From positions 248,001-312,000 of the forward strand of contig MU867085.1 of NCBI GenBank assembly GCA_033725935.1: a stretch of DNA of 64,000 nucleotides, read 5' to 3'. Source of the stretch: Cladorrhinum sp. PSN259 (taxonomy: Eukaryota; Ascomycota; Sordariomycetes; Sordariales; Podosporaceae). Each line of letters opens with the position of its first letter. The stretch's first letter is position 1. Positions 45,096 to 56,189 of this stretch are shown here, piece after piece. Position numbers and translations under genes: made by a program. The notes under the pieces were generated by a model that did no database searches, was not told the origin of the DNA, and worked only from the letters and a program-made list of their open reading frames with translations.

Positions 45096-46770
45096 TACTC
45101 CTTGTATGTCATTCAACCTTTTATCCCTGTTCTTTGTACTGTTCTTCTACCACGGTCTTGTTGATGACCAGACTCTAAGTCTCTTACAATTGAAGGCAGA
45201 TCTTTCAAACTGCCCGGCGGAGCTTGATCTGCGCCCATAGAAGTCGCCCTAGGATGCGGCGGTAATACTCGCCGAATGGTTGCAACGCCCACAGCAAAGC
45301 AAATTCATCGACCCGAAGCACCCGTAATACCCGAGATGGCTTTAAGCTTTACGCAGCAAAACCCATATTCGTGACGTCACTTGACAGAAAGGCCTGCACC
45401 GATCATAATCCCAGCAGAACCGAGGCTTATGTTGCCAAGGTCAAGATGAACTTTTCAAGGGGAAGAAGTGTTGAAGGTCGGGAAGAACTTCTCTAAGAAG
45501 AAGAAATGGGGAGCGCATCATCGATCTCTACGACGGGCGGTCACCACCACTGCCTAGTGAGAGAGACCTCCTACACCACCGCACTAGCGGTAGGCTCTTT
45601 TTTTCTTTTTCTTCTTCTTTCCTTGATAGATGGAGGTTTCCACAAGTTATATTTCGGCATGCTCCCTATGGCTTAAATGACCCTAGGCTTTCTCTCACCC
45701 CGTTTCTTTCTTTTCTTTATTTAGTTTTTTCTGACCCAGATCATAAAAGCCTTCATCTTCGTTCAGTACTCACAGGCAAGCATGTTTTGAAGATGACTTG
45801 TACAACCCCGGAAACCACCTGTCAGGTTCGGTCCGTTCCACCGTACACACCTCCCTTCCAAGGAATTCAGAACTGGCCACAGATCCTTCTTGCCAACACA
45901 AAGAGCATGCGCTGCCTATTCGATTGCCAAAAATGTACCGAGTGGAAGCGAGAAGGAGAAGCTCAGCTTGGTTCCTCCATCCAAGCTGGTAGAGACCAAA
46001 GAAAAGGTTCAGGCATCCATAAGGGGGTTTGGCAATGGCAGTGCCTGCAGAGATCTTTTAAACGCTTGTCGATTGAGACTTGTGAATTAGAGAGAATTGG
46101 ATTGGTGCCGTTTCCACCTTGTTTAGGGAAGGCCAGAGATCAGCATTGATTCAAGGTTCAAGTAGAGACACAAGTCGCATGCATACTGGCATAGCTTGAT
46201 CAAGAGTACCATTATGCCCCTTGGCTAAAGAAACGTTGTGCTCATTTGGGGCTGAAGGGGTTACCAACAGCGCTTGGCTGACACTATATTGCTACTCTAA
46301 ATTTCTTGGGTATTCATCATTCTCACCGTTTTTTTGTTTTCCTCTGACGGTTGCCAAGTCCGAATGACGATCATTGAAATCCATCGAGGCACCGAGGCTT
46401 CTGTTTACACCGCCCATGTTAATATCCACAGCGTTTTTGCCGATCTCGTATAGGTGCACATTACAGATTAATACGAGTTTTTCTTCGGGTGTAGTCAGGT
46501 GAGCCGACCTCCAAGAAATACGAAGGGCCGAAGTAACGTCACTGCATGATTTTCAGTGGGACGGGAGATTATTCCCGGGCCAACTTTATACTGCTGACTA
46601 CATCGCTATACATCGCGTGTAGAAACCCAGGGGGTTTACCGGGTGTGGCTGCTGTAAGTTGTTCTATTTCAGCCCACCCTTGTAAACCGGCAACCAACAT
46701 CCGAGTGGTCAGTTCTCAATGATGGAAACTTGTTTTATAAAACACACAAAAGTCCTAGGGGTTTAATATG

Positions 46771-46778
46771 TATATAAG
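46771..46778 (+). promoter_or_regulatory. TATA box of the small secreted protein gene
   Basis: TATATAAG lies 117 nt upstream of the ATG at 46895, followed by a CA-rich leader with the context CAAAATGC at the start. Confidence 0.55.
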
Positions 46779-46894
46779 AAACCCAAGGACAACAAGATCC
46801 AGATGCACACACTCTTCTTCTCATCACACAAACCAATCAAACCACTCAACTCTTGTACCTACCACCCACAACAACCAAAAAAAAAGACATCAAA

Positions 46895-47362
46895 ATGCAC
46901 TTCACCACAACCACCATCCTCGGCCTCGCTGGCCTCGCCTCAACCGCGCTTGCTGCTCCAGCCCTTGACGCCCGCGCCGAGGTAGTCTCAGCCATGGCCG
47001 CCGGCCCCGAATGGACGATCGGCAGCTTCAAGCGCACCTGCAACGCCGCCGACACCTCCTGCACCGTCTCCTTCACCCTTCCCAACATCGATGATGGCGG
47101 ACTCACCGGCTTCGGATGCACCTACATCGTTGAGGCAGCTGCCCCCGCCAGCCGCGCTCCCGTCAACGGCAAGACCTGCGGCCCTTACACTATCAGTTCG
47201 TCCTGGAGCGGACAGTTCGGCGAGGGCCAAGGATTCACCACTTGGGCCATTGTTCACTACGCCAAGAGGCTGATCGTCTGGCCTGCTTATGCCGATTGGG
47301 AGCTCAAGAACGATACCGTGGTTGTGCCGAATAAGAGCTACGCTCCTGCTGTTTTGCCTTGA
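46895..47362 (+). CDS. Small secreted protein
   Basis: Single exon, 155 aa. I chose the ATG at 46895 because it begins a textbook signal peptide (MHFTTTTILGLAGLASTALA). A dibasic-like site (ALDARAE) follows. The mature part has four cysteines (FKRTCN, DTSCTV, FGCTYI, GKTCGPY), probably two disulfides, and a conserved-looking end with SGQFGEGQGFTTWAIV and IVWPAY. I recognise it as a type of small secreted protein common in filamentous ascomycetes, without a known activity. A strong TATA box and A-rich leader suggest high expression. Confidence 0.8.
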   Translation: MHFTTTTILGLAGLASTALAAPALDARAEVVSAMAAGPEWTIGSFKRTCNAADTSCTVSFTLPNIDDGGLTGFGCTYIVEAAAPASRAPVNGKTCGPYTISSSWSGQFGEGQGFTTWAIVHYAKRLIVWPAYADWELKNDTVVVPNKSYAPAVLP

Positions 47363-47462
47363 GAGTGTTGAAAAGGAGAAATCAAAGGAGGGTTATGATA
47401 TACAGGGCGGATAGGGGGATATATATATATATGTAGCAGGGTATAATACTTGAATTCATTCA

Positions 47463-49130
47463 TTAAACAATAAGACACTGGACGCTCCTAGCCTTCATCT
47501 CCTGCACGCAGTTCCACCTCTTCCCGTCCCTTGAAACCTCGTCCATAGCCGCCCAGAGCTCCCTCAACATTTCCCCAGCAGTCCGTATATACCCCCAAGG
47601 ACATATGAAAGGATTATTCGCCCAGACAACCCCCAACCGCTCCAGGTACCACTGCCTCTGCTCGACATCATCCGTCTGACCTCCAGCCATAAACATGGGC
47701 CACGCGGTACCCTTCAACAAGACGTGATCGTTCGGCACACTTGACAAATACCCTCTAACCTCCTGCACCAACCCGTCCACCGACAAAGTCCCCAACCCCT
47801 CGACATCCGGCACCGTCAACAGTAGATAAAGACACGCCGTAGCCCTGTGGGCCGACGCCAAACTCACCCTCACGGTCAAATCATCCTCCAACGACAACCC
47901 GCGGATAGAGTGAACCCACTCCTCGACGGGGAACGACAGGGCTCGCTCCAACAACCCCAACGCCTCGCTCGTCTTGTCCAGCCCCTTCTCAGCAGCTTGA
48001 CTCAGCCGACTCGTGGCCATAATAATCTGCAAAACAGCAGCCGGGCAACAGTGGTAACTGTGCGCCTCGGCCCTCCTCAAAACGTCAAACAAGCCCTCCG
48101 TCTCTGACGCATCATCAGTCCAGGAGATATCAACGGTACTTATCGTCGTCCCCAGGATCCGATACGTCAAACAGTCGGCCGCGGTGACATCGACCAGCCT
48201 CACCAGCGAAGAATCCAGGCCCTGCAGAAGCTGCTGTTTCCTCAACGAAGCCATCAGGGCCGTCGCCGCCTCGATGTGAGTCAGCCACCCTCCCTTGCCA
48301 GAGTCAATCAGGTCAAAGTTGATAAAGAAGACGACCGCCGCCAGTATCGTTGCCTGCTGGCTTGCCGGCGTGGCGGCGCTGATGGCGTTTTTCAGACACC
48401 GGATGGCTTTGTCTTTGGCCACGAGCGCGTCGACGAGTTTGGGGTTGCCTGCGCCGCCACCGTTGTGGTAGTTGTGTAACATGGCGAGGTGTATCGCCCC
48501 CGTGGCTACCACGATCGCCTGCAGGTAGTCGACTTTGCCGGCCAGGGGTATCATGGCTCGGAAGGGGTTCCGGTCTTTTTGGTCGACTGAGACTAGGTCT
48601 CGGCAGACCTCGGTGGTGACTTGAGAGCAAGTGAGTGTCAGTATAGACTGCCTTATCAAAAGCGGACTTGGCTTATCAGTGGATGGGATCAGATAGAGAA
48701 GTGTATGGTACGTATGGGGGCCACGGGTACGCTAAAGCAAGGTACACGCGCGCCGGGGGGGAGTATAAATTAGGCAAGGATACGTACAGTGATGCATGTA
48801 ATTCCTTGACTTGCTGTCCAGAGGGTTTAATAATGGGTCCATCAGACAGGGCTGAATGGTTCCCGAGAGTGTGGTTGCGAGAGGCTTGGCTTTAGTCATG
48901 ACGAGAGAGCTTGTATTGTTCTGAGATGTTGCATTTGCAAGTGCCATCTTCCCCCTAACGGCAGGGGCATTGGCCCATCGGATAATCGTCCCATATCCAA
49001 GACACTCTTCCCCGTTGCGCGAGCACTTGTGGCAAAAGGGGTGAGAGCGATCGCAGCGGAGCCGACGGCGCCGACAGTTGTGGCAGGCTTTGTTTTTGCT
49101 GTTGGAGTTAGGTCCAGACATCGCAATCAA
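47463..49130 (-). CDS. Zn2Cys6 transcription factor (PF11951 type, acr-2-like)
   Basis: Two exons on the minus strand, 48788-49130 and 47463-48619, give 499 aa (496 if the Met at 49121 is used). The zinc cluster C-HN-C-RRRRLR-C-DRSHPF-C-HK-C-SRNGEE-C is complete near residues 16-43, followed by LGYG. The junction restores RNYMHHFTTEVCRDLV, the start of the PF11951 regulator domain, which continues with NPFRAMIPLA and CLKNAIS. The acriflavine-resistance regulator ACR-2 of Neurospora has this arrangement, so a drug-response role is an inference by resemblance. The divergent neighbour is a 14-TM MFS drug pump, which makes it a plausible target. Confidence 0.9.
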
Positions 49131-49868
49131 CTATATCCCTCTTTATTATTATTATTATTATTGATCCGATAATGCCGCAGCAAATCATTTGTAGATAAAA
49201 GAGAAATGCGTGTCCCAAAGAGGCACCAAAAAAGCGATGTCTCGGAAGGAAAATGGGCAGAGTTGTCGGGATTGCCCCTCCTACGCGCTTTCGGAATTCG
49301 TTTCTCTCCACATCTTTGATCAGCAAATCGGCGCTAAGCCTAAAGCAGTGAGCAAACGGCAACGCCTGCATTAGCCAGGATCTTTTGACTTTTTGTTGGC
49401 CACGTCTGGGGATCCACCAGACCCCCATGCCATGATCTTCAATCGGGAAGGAAGCATCCAGAACAGTTTTGAAATTCTCCATCAACTCCACCGCCAGCAA
49501 AAAGATAGATGAACAACATGTTTGACAAAAATCTTATTTTATCGAGAGAAGATAAACGCGGTCAAAAAGACTGAGTCATCCCTTGAAAATAATGGATCTG
49601 TCTTCTTCACCGTCTGGAGTCAGTGGAGTTGGCGGAGTTTTGCCAATTTGAGGAACTAAACCGGATTCGGTACCAAACAGCATCATACTTCCCACACTGA
49701 TTTGTTTTTAGTGGTGTAGTTCTGAAAGTCATTAGTCAACGATTGTTATTTGAACCTGTGAAAAAGCCTGAACAACAATGTGCTTATAGGTCTTTTCTCT
49801 CCCAATACTGTTGTTATGTTGTTCCCATCATCGCCATCCCAACCGTCACCTTCCGAGTCGTCAACACG
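49131..49868. other. Divergent promoter region of regulator and MFS pump
   Basis: About 740 bp shared between the acr-2-like regulator and the MFS transporter, with an ATT microsatellite at 49142-49162. In-frame codons upstream of 49869 look untranslated. Confidence 0.5.
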
Positions 49869-51568
49869 ATGACGCCACCAAACCCGAGTAGGCCCCCCTC
49901 CTCCTCCGACCTGGAGCACAACAACCGCTCCTCATCAGACTCGAACCGGGCCCGACTTCCAGAAGATGAACGGGAAGTCGACCTCGACAAGCTAGGCCGA
50001 CAACGGCCCCCCGCGTTCCCAAACACAATCACCGAGGTCCTCTTCGGCATCTCCCTCTTAATCTCAATCTTTATGGCCGAGTTCTTTATTTCCGGATTCA
50101 ACATCATCCTGCCCTCAATCTCTGAAGCCCTCGAAATTCCCCAGGCCTCCCAGATCTGGCCCTCCTCGGTCTTTTCCCTCGTCGCGGGCGCCTTTTTGTT
50201 ACCCATGGGCCGGCTGGCGGACATCCAGGGCGGCTACTGGGTTTTCAACTTTGGATTGGTCTGGTTTACCGTCTGGTGTCTTGTCTCTGGTTTCAGCACA
50301 AACTACACCATGTTGATCGTCACGAGGGCCCTGGGAGGACTCGGCGCCGCTGCGTTCCTGCCGACGGGCATCATGCTCATGGGGAAGCTGTACAGGCCGG
50401 GACCGAGGAAGAATCTCGTTTTCGGACTGTACAGCGCCTTTGCGCCCATTGGTTTTTTTCTGGGAATCATCATTGGCGGATTGACGACCGAGTACATCTC
50501 TTGGAGGTGGTACTTTTTCATTGGGAGCATGATTCTGGGCGTCACCTGCGCCGTGGCGTTTGTGACGATTCCGAACGATAGGGAGAGCACGAGGAAAGAG
50601 AATGCCCACGTGAGGATGGACTGGTGGGGGGTTGTTACCATTGTGCCGGCGTTGATCTTGACGACGTTTGCCATCACGGATGGCGCGCACGCTCCTGGTG
50701 GGTGGAAGAGCCCCTATATTATTGTCACGTTTGTCGTGGGGATTTTGCTGCTGGGCGCGGCGGTTTATATTGAGGGGTGGGTGGCGGATCAGCCTCTGTT
50801 GCCGTTTGACTTGTTTGCGCCAAAGTATATGGGACGGTTCGCGGTCGCGCTCTTCTTTGCTTATGGCATTTTTGGCATATTTTTGTTTTATGCCAGTTTT
50901 CAGTGAGTTTTTTTTTTTTTTTTCCAGAGAAAATCAGTTGACATGGCAGTTTTCTAACCTCTGAAAACAGAATCAGCGTCACGATGGGCCAGTCTGCCAT
51001 TACCACGGCTGTTTGGTTCGCTCCCATGGCTATCGGTGGCATCTTTCTGGCAACAGTCGGCGGCTTCACCCTTCACTTGCTCCCCGGCAGATTGCTTCTC
51101 ATCATCTCGGCTCTCGGCAGTTTGGCTTGTGCTTTGCTTTTTGCATTCATGCCTGCAGACGGCAGCTTCTGGGCTTGGGTCTTCCCCGCAATGCTGGGAG
51201 CCACCATTGGTATTGACATCACCTTTGTCGTCAGCAACGTCTTCATCACGGCCAGCATTGCGAGGGAAAGGCAAGGTCTCGCTGGCGCGCTCATCAACAG
51301 TTTGTTGTTCTTGGGTATCAGCTTCTTCCTCGGTCTTTCTGACCTTGCCGTGTCCGAGGATGAGAAGAGAGGCGGTACCGAGGGCCACAAGGTTGCTTTC
51401 TGGTTTGCCACAGCTTGTGCTGCGGTTGTGTTGTTGATCTTTATGACCATCAAGGTGGGCAAGGCAGAGTCTGACTTGACCTTGGAGGAGAAGGCGGAGA
51501 AGGAGAAGGCGGAGAAGGAAAGATTGGAGGAGGAGAGGCGACGGGCAGCTGAGCCCGAGTCGGCATGA
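49869..51568 (+). CDS. MFS drug exporter, DHA2 (14-TM) family
   Basis: Two exons, 49869-50902 and 50971-51568, give 543 aa. The start at 49869 (MTPPNPSRPPSSS) gives the usual Ser/Pro/acid-rich cytosolic tail; an in-frame ATG at 49743 is less likely. Signature segments are MGRLADIQGGYWVF (motif A region), LGGLGAAAFLPTGIMLMG and GFFLGIIIGGL (motif C). TM spans continue to FWFATACAAVVLLIFM. The C-tail is a strongly charged Glu/Lys helix (EEKAEKEKAEKERLEEERRR), which looks like a coiled coil. DHA2 members export drugs or secondary metabolites by proton antiport at the plasma membrane. It is divergent from a Zn2Cys6 regulator. Confidence 0.92.
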
Positions 51569-51638
51569 TAAAGATAGATGTGTAATGTTTTATTTTTTTA
51601 TGATTGAATGACATGACATGACAGATAGAAATAGAAGA

Positions 51639-52696
51639 TTAGAGTTCATCCCTTGTTACTCCCTCCATAATCTCCCTCTTGGCCCGTTCTCTCTCCTTGC
51701 GTTGCTGCTTGCGTTCCTCTCGCCTCACATTTCGATACATTCTTTCCCACATCTGCCGCGTATACTTGCCCTCTTCCGTCTCGGTGACTGCCATTGCCTC
51801 GATGGTAAATTGAATATCCCTCTTGCCAAGATCACGCAGCGGCTTGGTGTGATCTGTCACCCACGCAATCACACAATGCTCTTGAGCCTGAGGCTTGAAC
51901 TTGGTGATGTTGTTAAGTTCCCCTATTCATCATCAGTACCCATACTCTATCAATTTTGCGGGGGGGAGTAAAAGAACCCAAACTTACTCTCACAAGAACC
52001 ACTCCCAGCAGCAACCCAAAGCGGCATAATCTCATAGACAGCAGCCCCAGGAAACACAACAATCTTGTCCTCATCCCTAATCTCCCTCACCGGCTGCTGG
52101 GCAGCGTGATCGGCCTCGGTCGGCTTTGCCTGCATGTGATGATGCTCACCCCCGGCCTCCTGAACCGACTCGGTTCCCTGAGTAGGCACCGGCGAAGCAA
52201 CATCAACCTTGGGTTTGACAGTCCCAAAAATCCTCTCGCCTTCCTGCTTCGGCTTCTCAAACACGCCGTAGTAAAACTTTTTCTTGTTCTTGGGGTCCGG
52301 ATCCGCCTGCTGCTCCTCGATCCACGCCCGAACTTCCTTGGGCACGTCCTTGTACTCCATCATCACCAGCTCCCTGTTCTGGTCCTTGTGGTCCACCCCG
52401 TCCCAGCTGCCCATGTAGGCGGGCAGCTGGCCCATCCAGTCCTCGATCGCGTCGTGCCAGGGCGCGAGGCCCGCTGGCGGAGCAGCGGGGAGGTCGAAGA
52501 GCTTGTACATCTTTGCGTGGAAGGTCTTTGAGGCTTTGCAGTTCACGTTGAACCCGCCCGGGTCAGAGCCGTCGTCGGGGAAGGGGCGGGACCATTTGAA
52601 GGTCGGGACTACGCCGTGCTCGAATATGTCCCAGTTTATTGCCGCTAGGGCTGTCGAGGTACCCAGGGCCAGGAGGGGGAGGACGGAGGACTTCAT
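51639..52696 (-). CDS. Secretory-pathway protein ending in RDEL (unknown function)
   Basis: Two exons on the minus strand, 51988-52696 and 51639-51922, give 330 aa. A signal peptide (MKSSVLPLLALGTSTALA) begins the protein, and the last four residues are RDEL, an accepted variant of the KDEL/HDEL retrieval signal. No family was recognised. Visible features are an N-terminal domain with WSRPFPDDGSDPGG, a Pro/His/Gln-rich middle (EHHHMQAKP), a region around VFPGAAVYEIMPLW, and a highly basic-acidic C-terminal helix (RREERKQQRKERERAKRE). The splice gives SCERELNNITK without a break. An ER-lumen role is inferred from the two end signals only. Confidence 0.8.
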
Positions 52697-53355
52697 TTTT
52701 GTGTCGCAGTGGCTGGGGATTTAGGTGAATCAGTCTCTTTTTTGCTGCAGAAGGTGACGGGTGTTTTGTTTTTGAGAAATTTGGGAATGGCTTCATGCAA
52801 AGAAAAAAAAGAACTGGATTCAATGCAAGATTAAATCTTTTTTTCTTTTCTTTTTCGTTTGCCATTCTGGCATGTGTTCTGGTCTCGGCTAAGTCATGGC
52901 AATGGCATAGGCAAACTCCCGAGTGCCGTTGTATATCATCTTCCCCAGATTTGGTGATTTCATAACAGGCTAATTGCGTGTCAAGGAAGAATTATCCACT
53001 CAGCGCTCGGGATTTCTTTATGGTTTAATATGTAACAATATTGCAACGGTGCAAACACGTGTCCAGAATCGAGATTCTCGGTTGATGCTACCGATGGGAT
53101 TGTATGCGCGGTGACGCAGTTCAGTGTGAGGAGACGCAAATGCCGACGTTTGAAGCGTTATCAAAAGTTGTATGCATCTTGTTCCAGAACATTCGTCTAT
53201 TAATACTGCATCAGATGATCTCGATCTGTCAGTCTCAATAGACCTGAGAACCAACAGAGGGTGGTGTTGAGTTCGGCAAAAGAAAAAGAGGGGTGGAAAA
53301 GAGAGGGAAAAAAAGACGAAAAGAAAAAGAAAAAGACGAAAAGAAAAAGAAGAAT
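52697..53355. other. Intergenic region
   Basis: 5' flank of the RDEL protein gene and 3' flank of the minus-strand tRNA, including a purine-rich tract (53279-53355) whose complement supplies T runs. No gene was seen. Confidence 0.5.
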
Positions 53356-53476
53356 TGGTCCCGGTCAGGTTCGAACTGACGTCTCCCGGCCCTTCGCTGA
53401 CTTCCGCTTTAGGAAATGCAACGCTGGGTGAAATCAACGCTGTTGACCGGGTGGTTAACCACTCGCCCACAGGACC
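53356..53476 (-). tRNA. Intron-containing tRNA, isotype unsettled (Val-AAC or Leu-CAA reading)
   Basis: The minus strand shows an acceptor stem GGTCCTG/CGGGACC with discriminator A, a perfect T arm GTCAG-TTCGAAC-CTGAC, an A-box-like TGGGCGAGTGG and an anticodon stem CCCGG/CCGGG. T-rich DNA follows at once as a polymerase III stop. Total length is 121 nt, so an intron of about 45-50 nt must lie in the anticodon loop. The loop sequence TCAACA gives anticodon AAC (Val) with an odd C at position 33, or CAA (Leu) if the stem shifts one base. A GTTGA in the intron could pair with TCAAC, as in fungal pre-tRNA introns. The D stem pairs poorly. Confidence 0.6.
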
Positions 53477-54753
53477 GTTCGGATTGGTGAAAGCTGAACT
53501 CGAATTTGTTGCTTATGAAGGGAGTGTGTCTGTGGGAGAGTTCACGAACCTCTGGTTGTGGCTGCCTGGGAGTTTGGTCGTGGTGGGTTTGGTCAGATAT
53601 CATGTCACGATAGTCGTGTGGCTTGAGAACAGAACCGGAGGGCGAGTCGGAAGAGCAGGAGGGACTCGGAGAGGGTTCCCATCTTACCATACTTGCTTAG
53701 CTGGCAGTCTTTGTCTTGTTGTGATTGAACGCTTCATTCTGGATCGTCAGCTATCCGGTATTGGACTGGAGGTTGGGTAGAGATGTCTTCAAACATGCCA
53801 CACATCTTGTCATAATACGAATGCTTACATGGTCGGTGACTCCTGTTCTTATCTAATAAACTCGAGTCGGCGGAGTGATTATGACGACCATAAGCTGATC
53901 CAGGGAAAAAAAAAAAAAACAATTTGGAGGCTTGCCAGTGCCATCTGCATAAACACCGTCCAGCATCATCCCTCCTCTGCTGACACCCTTCACAACGGTG
54001 ACCTTGGAAACATGATGACAGTAGGGTTAACCCAACCAATTCAAGTCATCTGTACGCCTTCAAGGTTCCGAAACAGTCTTACAATCCGAGTCTTTTCCTC
54101 AAATCATCGTGAATGTGGTTGGCGCGGTCGTAGAAAGGGCATTTTCCGGCCCCCCTTCCACATGCTTTTTCGTTGTTTGCCAAATAATAAGCCACCATTT
54201 ACCGAGGCTATCCGTGTTCAGTTGCCCTCCAAAAAGAGCGATATTACATACATCCCAAAATACCACCATGTCAGGGGATTCGATCTCAATGCATCTCTTG
54301 GCATTTTAGTTTCGCCCCCCTTTCTTCGGAAAAGTAGTCCAAAATAAGTAACTCCCCAAAATCTCAGACCTGCTGACGGACGATTAAAGTCGAGAAAATC
54401 AGGAACGTGGTCTGCCTGGCAAGAAAGTACACCATTGGCTTGTTTGGGGTCAACCTGGAAGTTGCACGTGTGGGCAAACGGTCGAATCAGAGGCCTCGTT
54501 TACCAAGTCCAGGTTTCATGCGCTAAAGGCAAACTGGAAGTATGAGCGGTGATTGGCTCGTAGCGAGCATAGACTCGGATCTCATCCAATTTCGTCAGGG
54601 TTTCCCCTATTTGAAGATCTGAAACCGGTGACGAACTCATCTATGTACAAAGTCATGGACGCATTAAAAAGGGAAGGAATCCCATCACGGAAATTCAAGG
54701 GAAGTTGAGGAGGTTCAAGCAGCAGCAGATTCCACTCATTCACAACATCCAAA
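53477..54753. other. Intergenic region
   Basis: About 1.3 kb upstream of both the tRNA and the SurE gene. Frames at 53355-53780 and 53829-54347 are open but show no coding character. Confidence 0.5.
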
Positions 54754-55709
54754 ATGCGCTCCTCGATTCTCCTCGCTCTGCTTCCTGCCGCTCAAGGCAT
54801 CCGCATCATCCACTCAAACGATGACGGCTGGGCAGAACTCTACACTCGCTCATTTCACGACGTCCTGGTAGCGGCAGGGCACGATGTCGTTCTCTCGGCG
54901 CCAGCAGAGAACAAATCTGGTACCGGTAAGGTTTCTCATTTCCATTCTCATTGAAAAAAGTCAAATGGTACTAACACCACAGTTCAGGTTCATCAGACTC
55001 TGAACCATCAGTCCGCAAAACGGCATGCCAGTACAACTCCTGCCCGGCAAACTCCAACTCCCCCATCGGCCTCAACGCCACAAACACGCGTCTCAACTGG
55101 GTGAACTCCTTCCCCGTCACCTCGATGCGCTACGGAATCGACACCATCTCCCCCCAGTTCTGGAACGGCGAGAAAGCAGAGCTGGCCGTCGCAGGCCCCA
55201 ACGTCGGCAGCAATCTGTACCTGCAGGTGCCTTTCTCAGGAACTGTCGGATCATCAGCCTTCGCAGCAAAGGAGCGTAAAGTCCCCGCCATCGCCTTTTC
55301 GGGCCTCTCGAGCGGCACTCTAGCATGGAACACCGCTCCCGTGCCCCAGCGCAGTCTTGTTTACGCCCAACTGGCGGGCAAGGTCGTGGATGCAGTCATC
55401 AAGAGCGGAAAACCTTACCTGCCCGAGGACGTGTTTCTGAATGTCAACTTCCCCAAAGTTGAGGGGAAGTGCACTGATGCCAGCAAGTTCAAGTTTGTTC
55501 TGAGTCGGATCCACTTGGGCTGGTTCAGTGCTCCCGATACCGAGACTTGTGGGAGCACGAGGTTGCCGATTGATATGTCTGTGGTTAATGCGGACGGGTG
55601 TTTTGTTTCTATTAGTGTTGGGGATGCGAATGACAAGACTACGGCTCCGGCGGAGAAGCAGGCTGTTGTTTTGAAGAAGTTGGGTGGGTTGCTGACTTGT
55701 TTGCCTTGA
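54754..55709 (+). CDS. Secreted SurE-type acid phosphatase/nucleotidase
   Basis: Two exons, 54754-54925 and 54988-55709, give 297 aa. A short signal peptide (MRSSILLALLPAAQG) is joined directly to IRIIHSNDDGW, which is the first beta strand and metal site (S-N-D-D-G) of the SurE fold (PF01975). Further SurE marks are VLVAAGHDVVLSAPAENKSGTG, AVAGPNVGSN (NxG metal-site region), IAFSG and LPEDVFLNVNFP. Six or more cysteines in the mature part suggest disulfides fitting an extracellular form. It should release phosphate from nucleotides or other phosphomonoesters with a divalent metal. Fungal secreted SurE proteins form a distinct branch. Confidence 0.9.
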
Positions 55710-56189
55710 GGGGGTTGATTTGTCTGGAGAGAGTCGGAAGAAAGTTTTATTGTACATATATTCTTGTTGGGGTGGATTTGTCATTGAGCCGTGACGGAGT
55801 CGGAGGCTTGAGAATGGTGAGAGTTGATTATACCAGCACTATGTAACCACGACATGCAAAGCACTTCCAAGTCATTCATCAGTCCAGGGGATATTTGGAA
55901 TGATTCTGACTCTAATCCCTGAGAGTTGCTAAAATCTAGTCTTCATCGCCGTTAAGCCCCGACGACCTCCGGGAGATAGAACAACAAGCTCCGGTCAGGT
56001 TCGGCAACTTGGTAACGGCAACTTAGTAATGTCATCAAACTGAACAACCTCCTCAAACCATTTTCGAAATGACCTTGAAGATAAATAAAGCCCAGTATCA
56101 TCATTCTCACGTCTCTTTAAATCGAACAACAATATTCTTTTAGCAACCTCTCAACCTCTTTTACCCTACTCTCACGACTACAACCCACC
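55710..56189. other. Intergenic region
   Basis: 3' flank of the SurE gene and promoter of the HD-domain gene. No element was recognised. Confidence 0.45.

Larger units (their letters stand above)
44563..46894. other. Long intergenic region with short tandem repeats
   Basis: About 2.3 kb without a confident gene. It carries a degenerate GAGTCGTTGCG-type repeat (44665-44845), a 12-nt tandem GACGTCACCCAC array (45063-45095) and the promoter of the small secreted protein at its right end. An open frame at 45787-46149 is not convincing. Confidence 0.55.

Noticed and set aside
45787..46149. Open frame of 120 codons with several Cys residues
   Set aside because: No signal peptide, no motif, and an overlapping frame looks equally protein-like. 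No intron structure or TATA box supports it.
47420..47434. TA-rich run as a TATA box for the downstream regulator
   Set aside because: It lies at the 3' end of both flanking genes (convergent), so it is not in promoter position.
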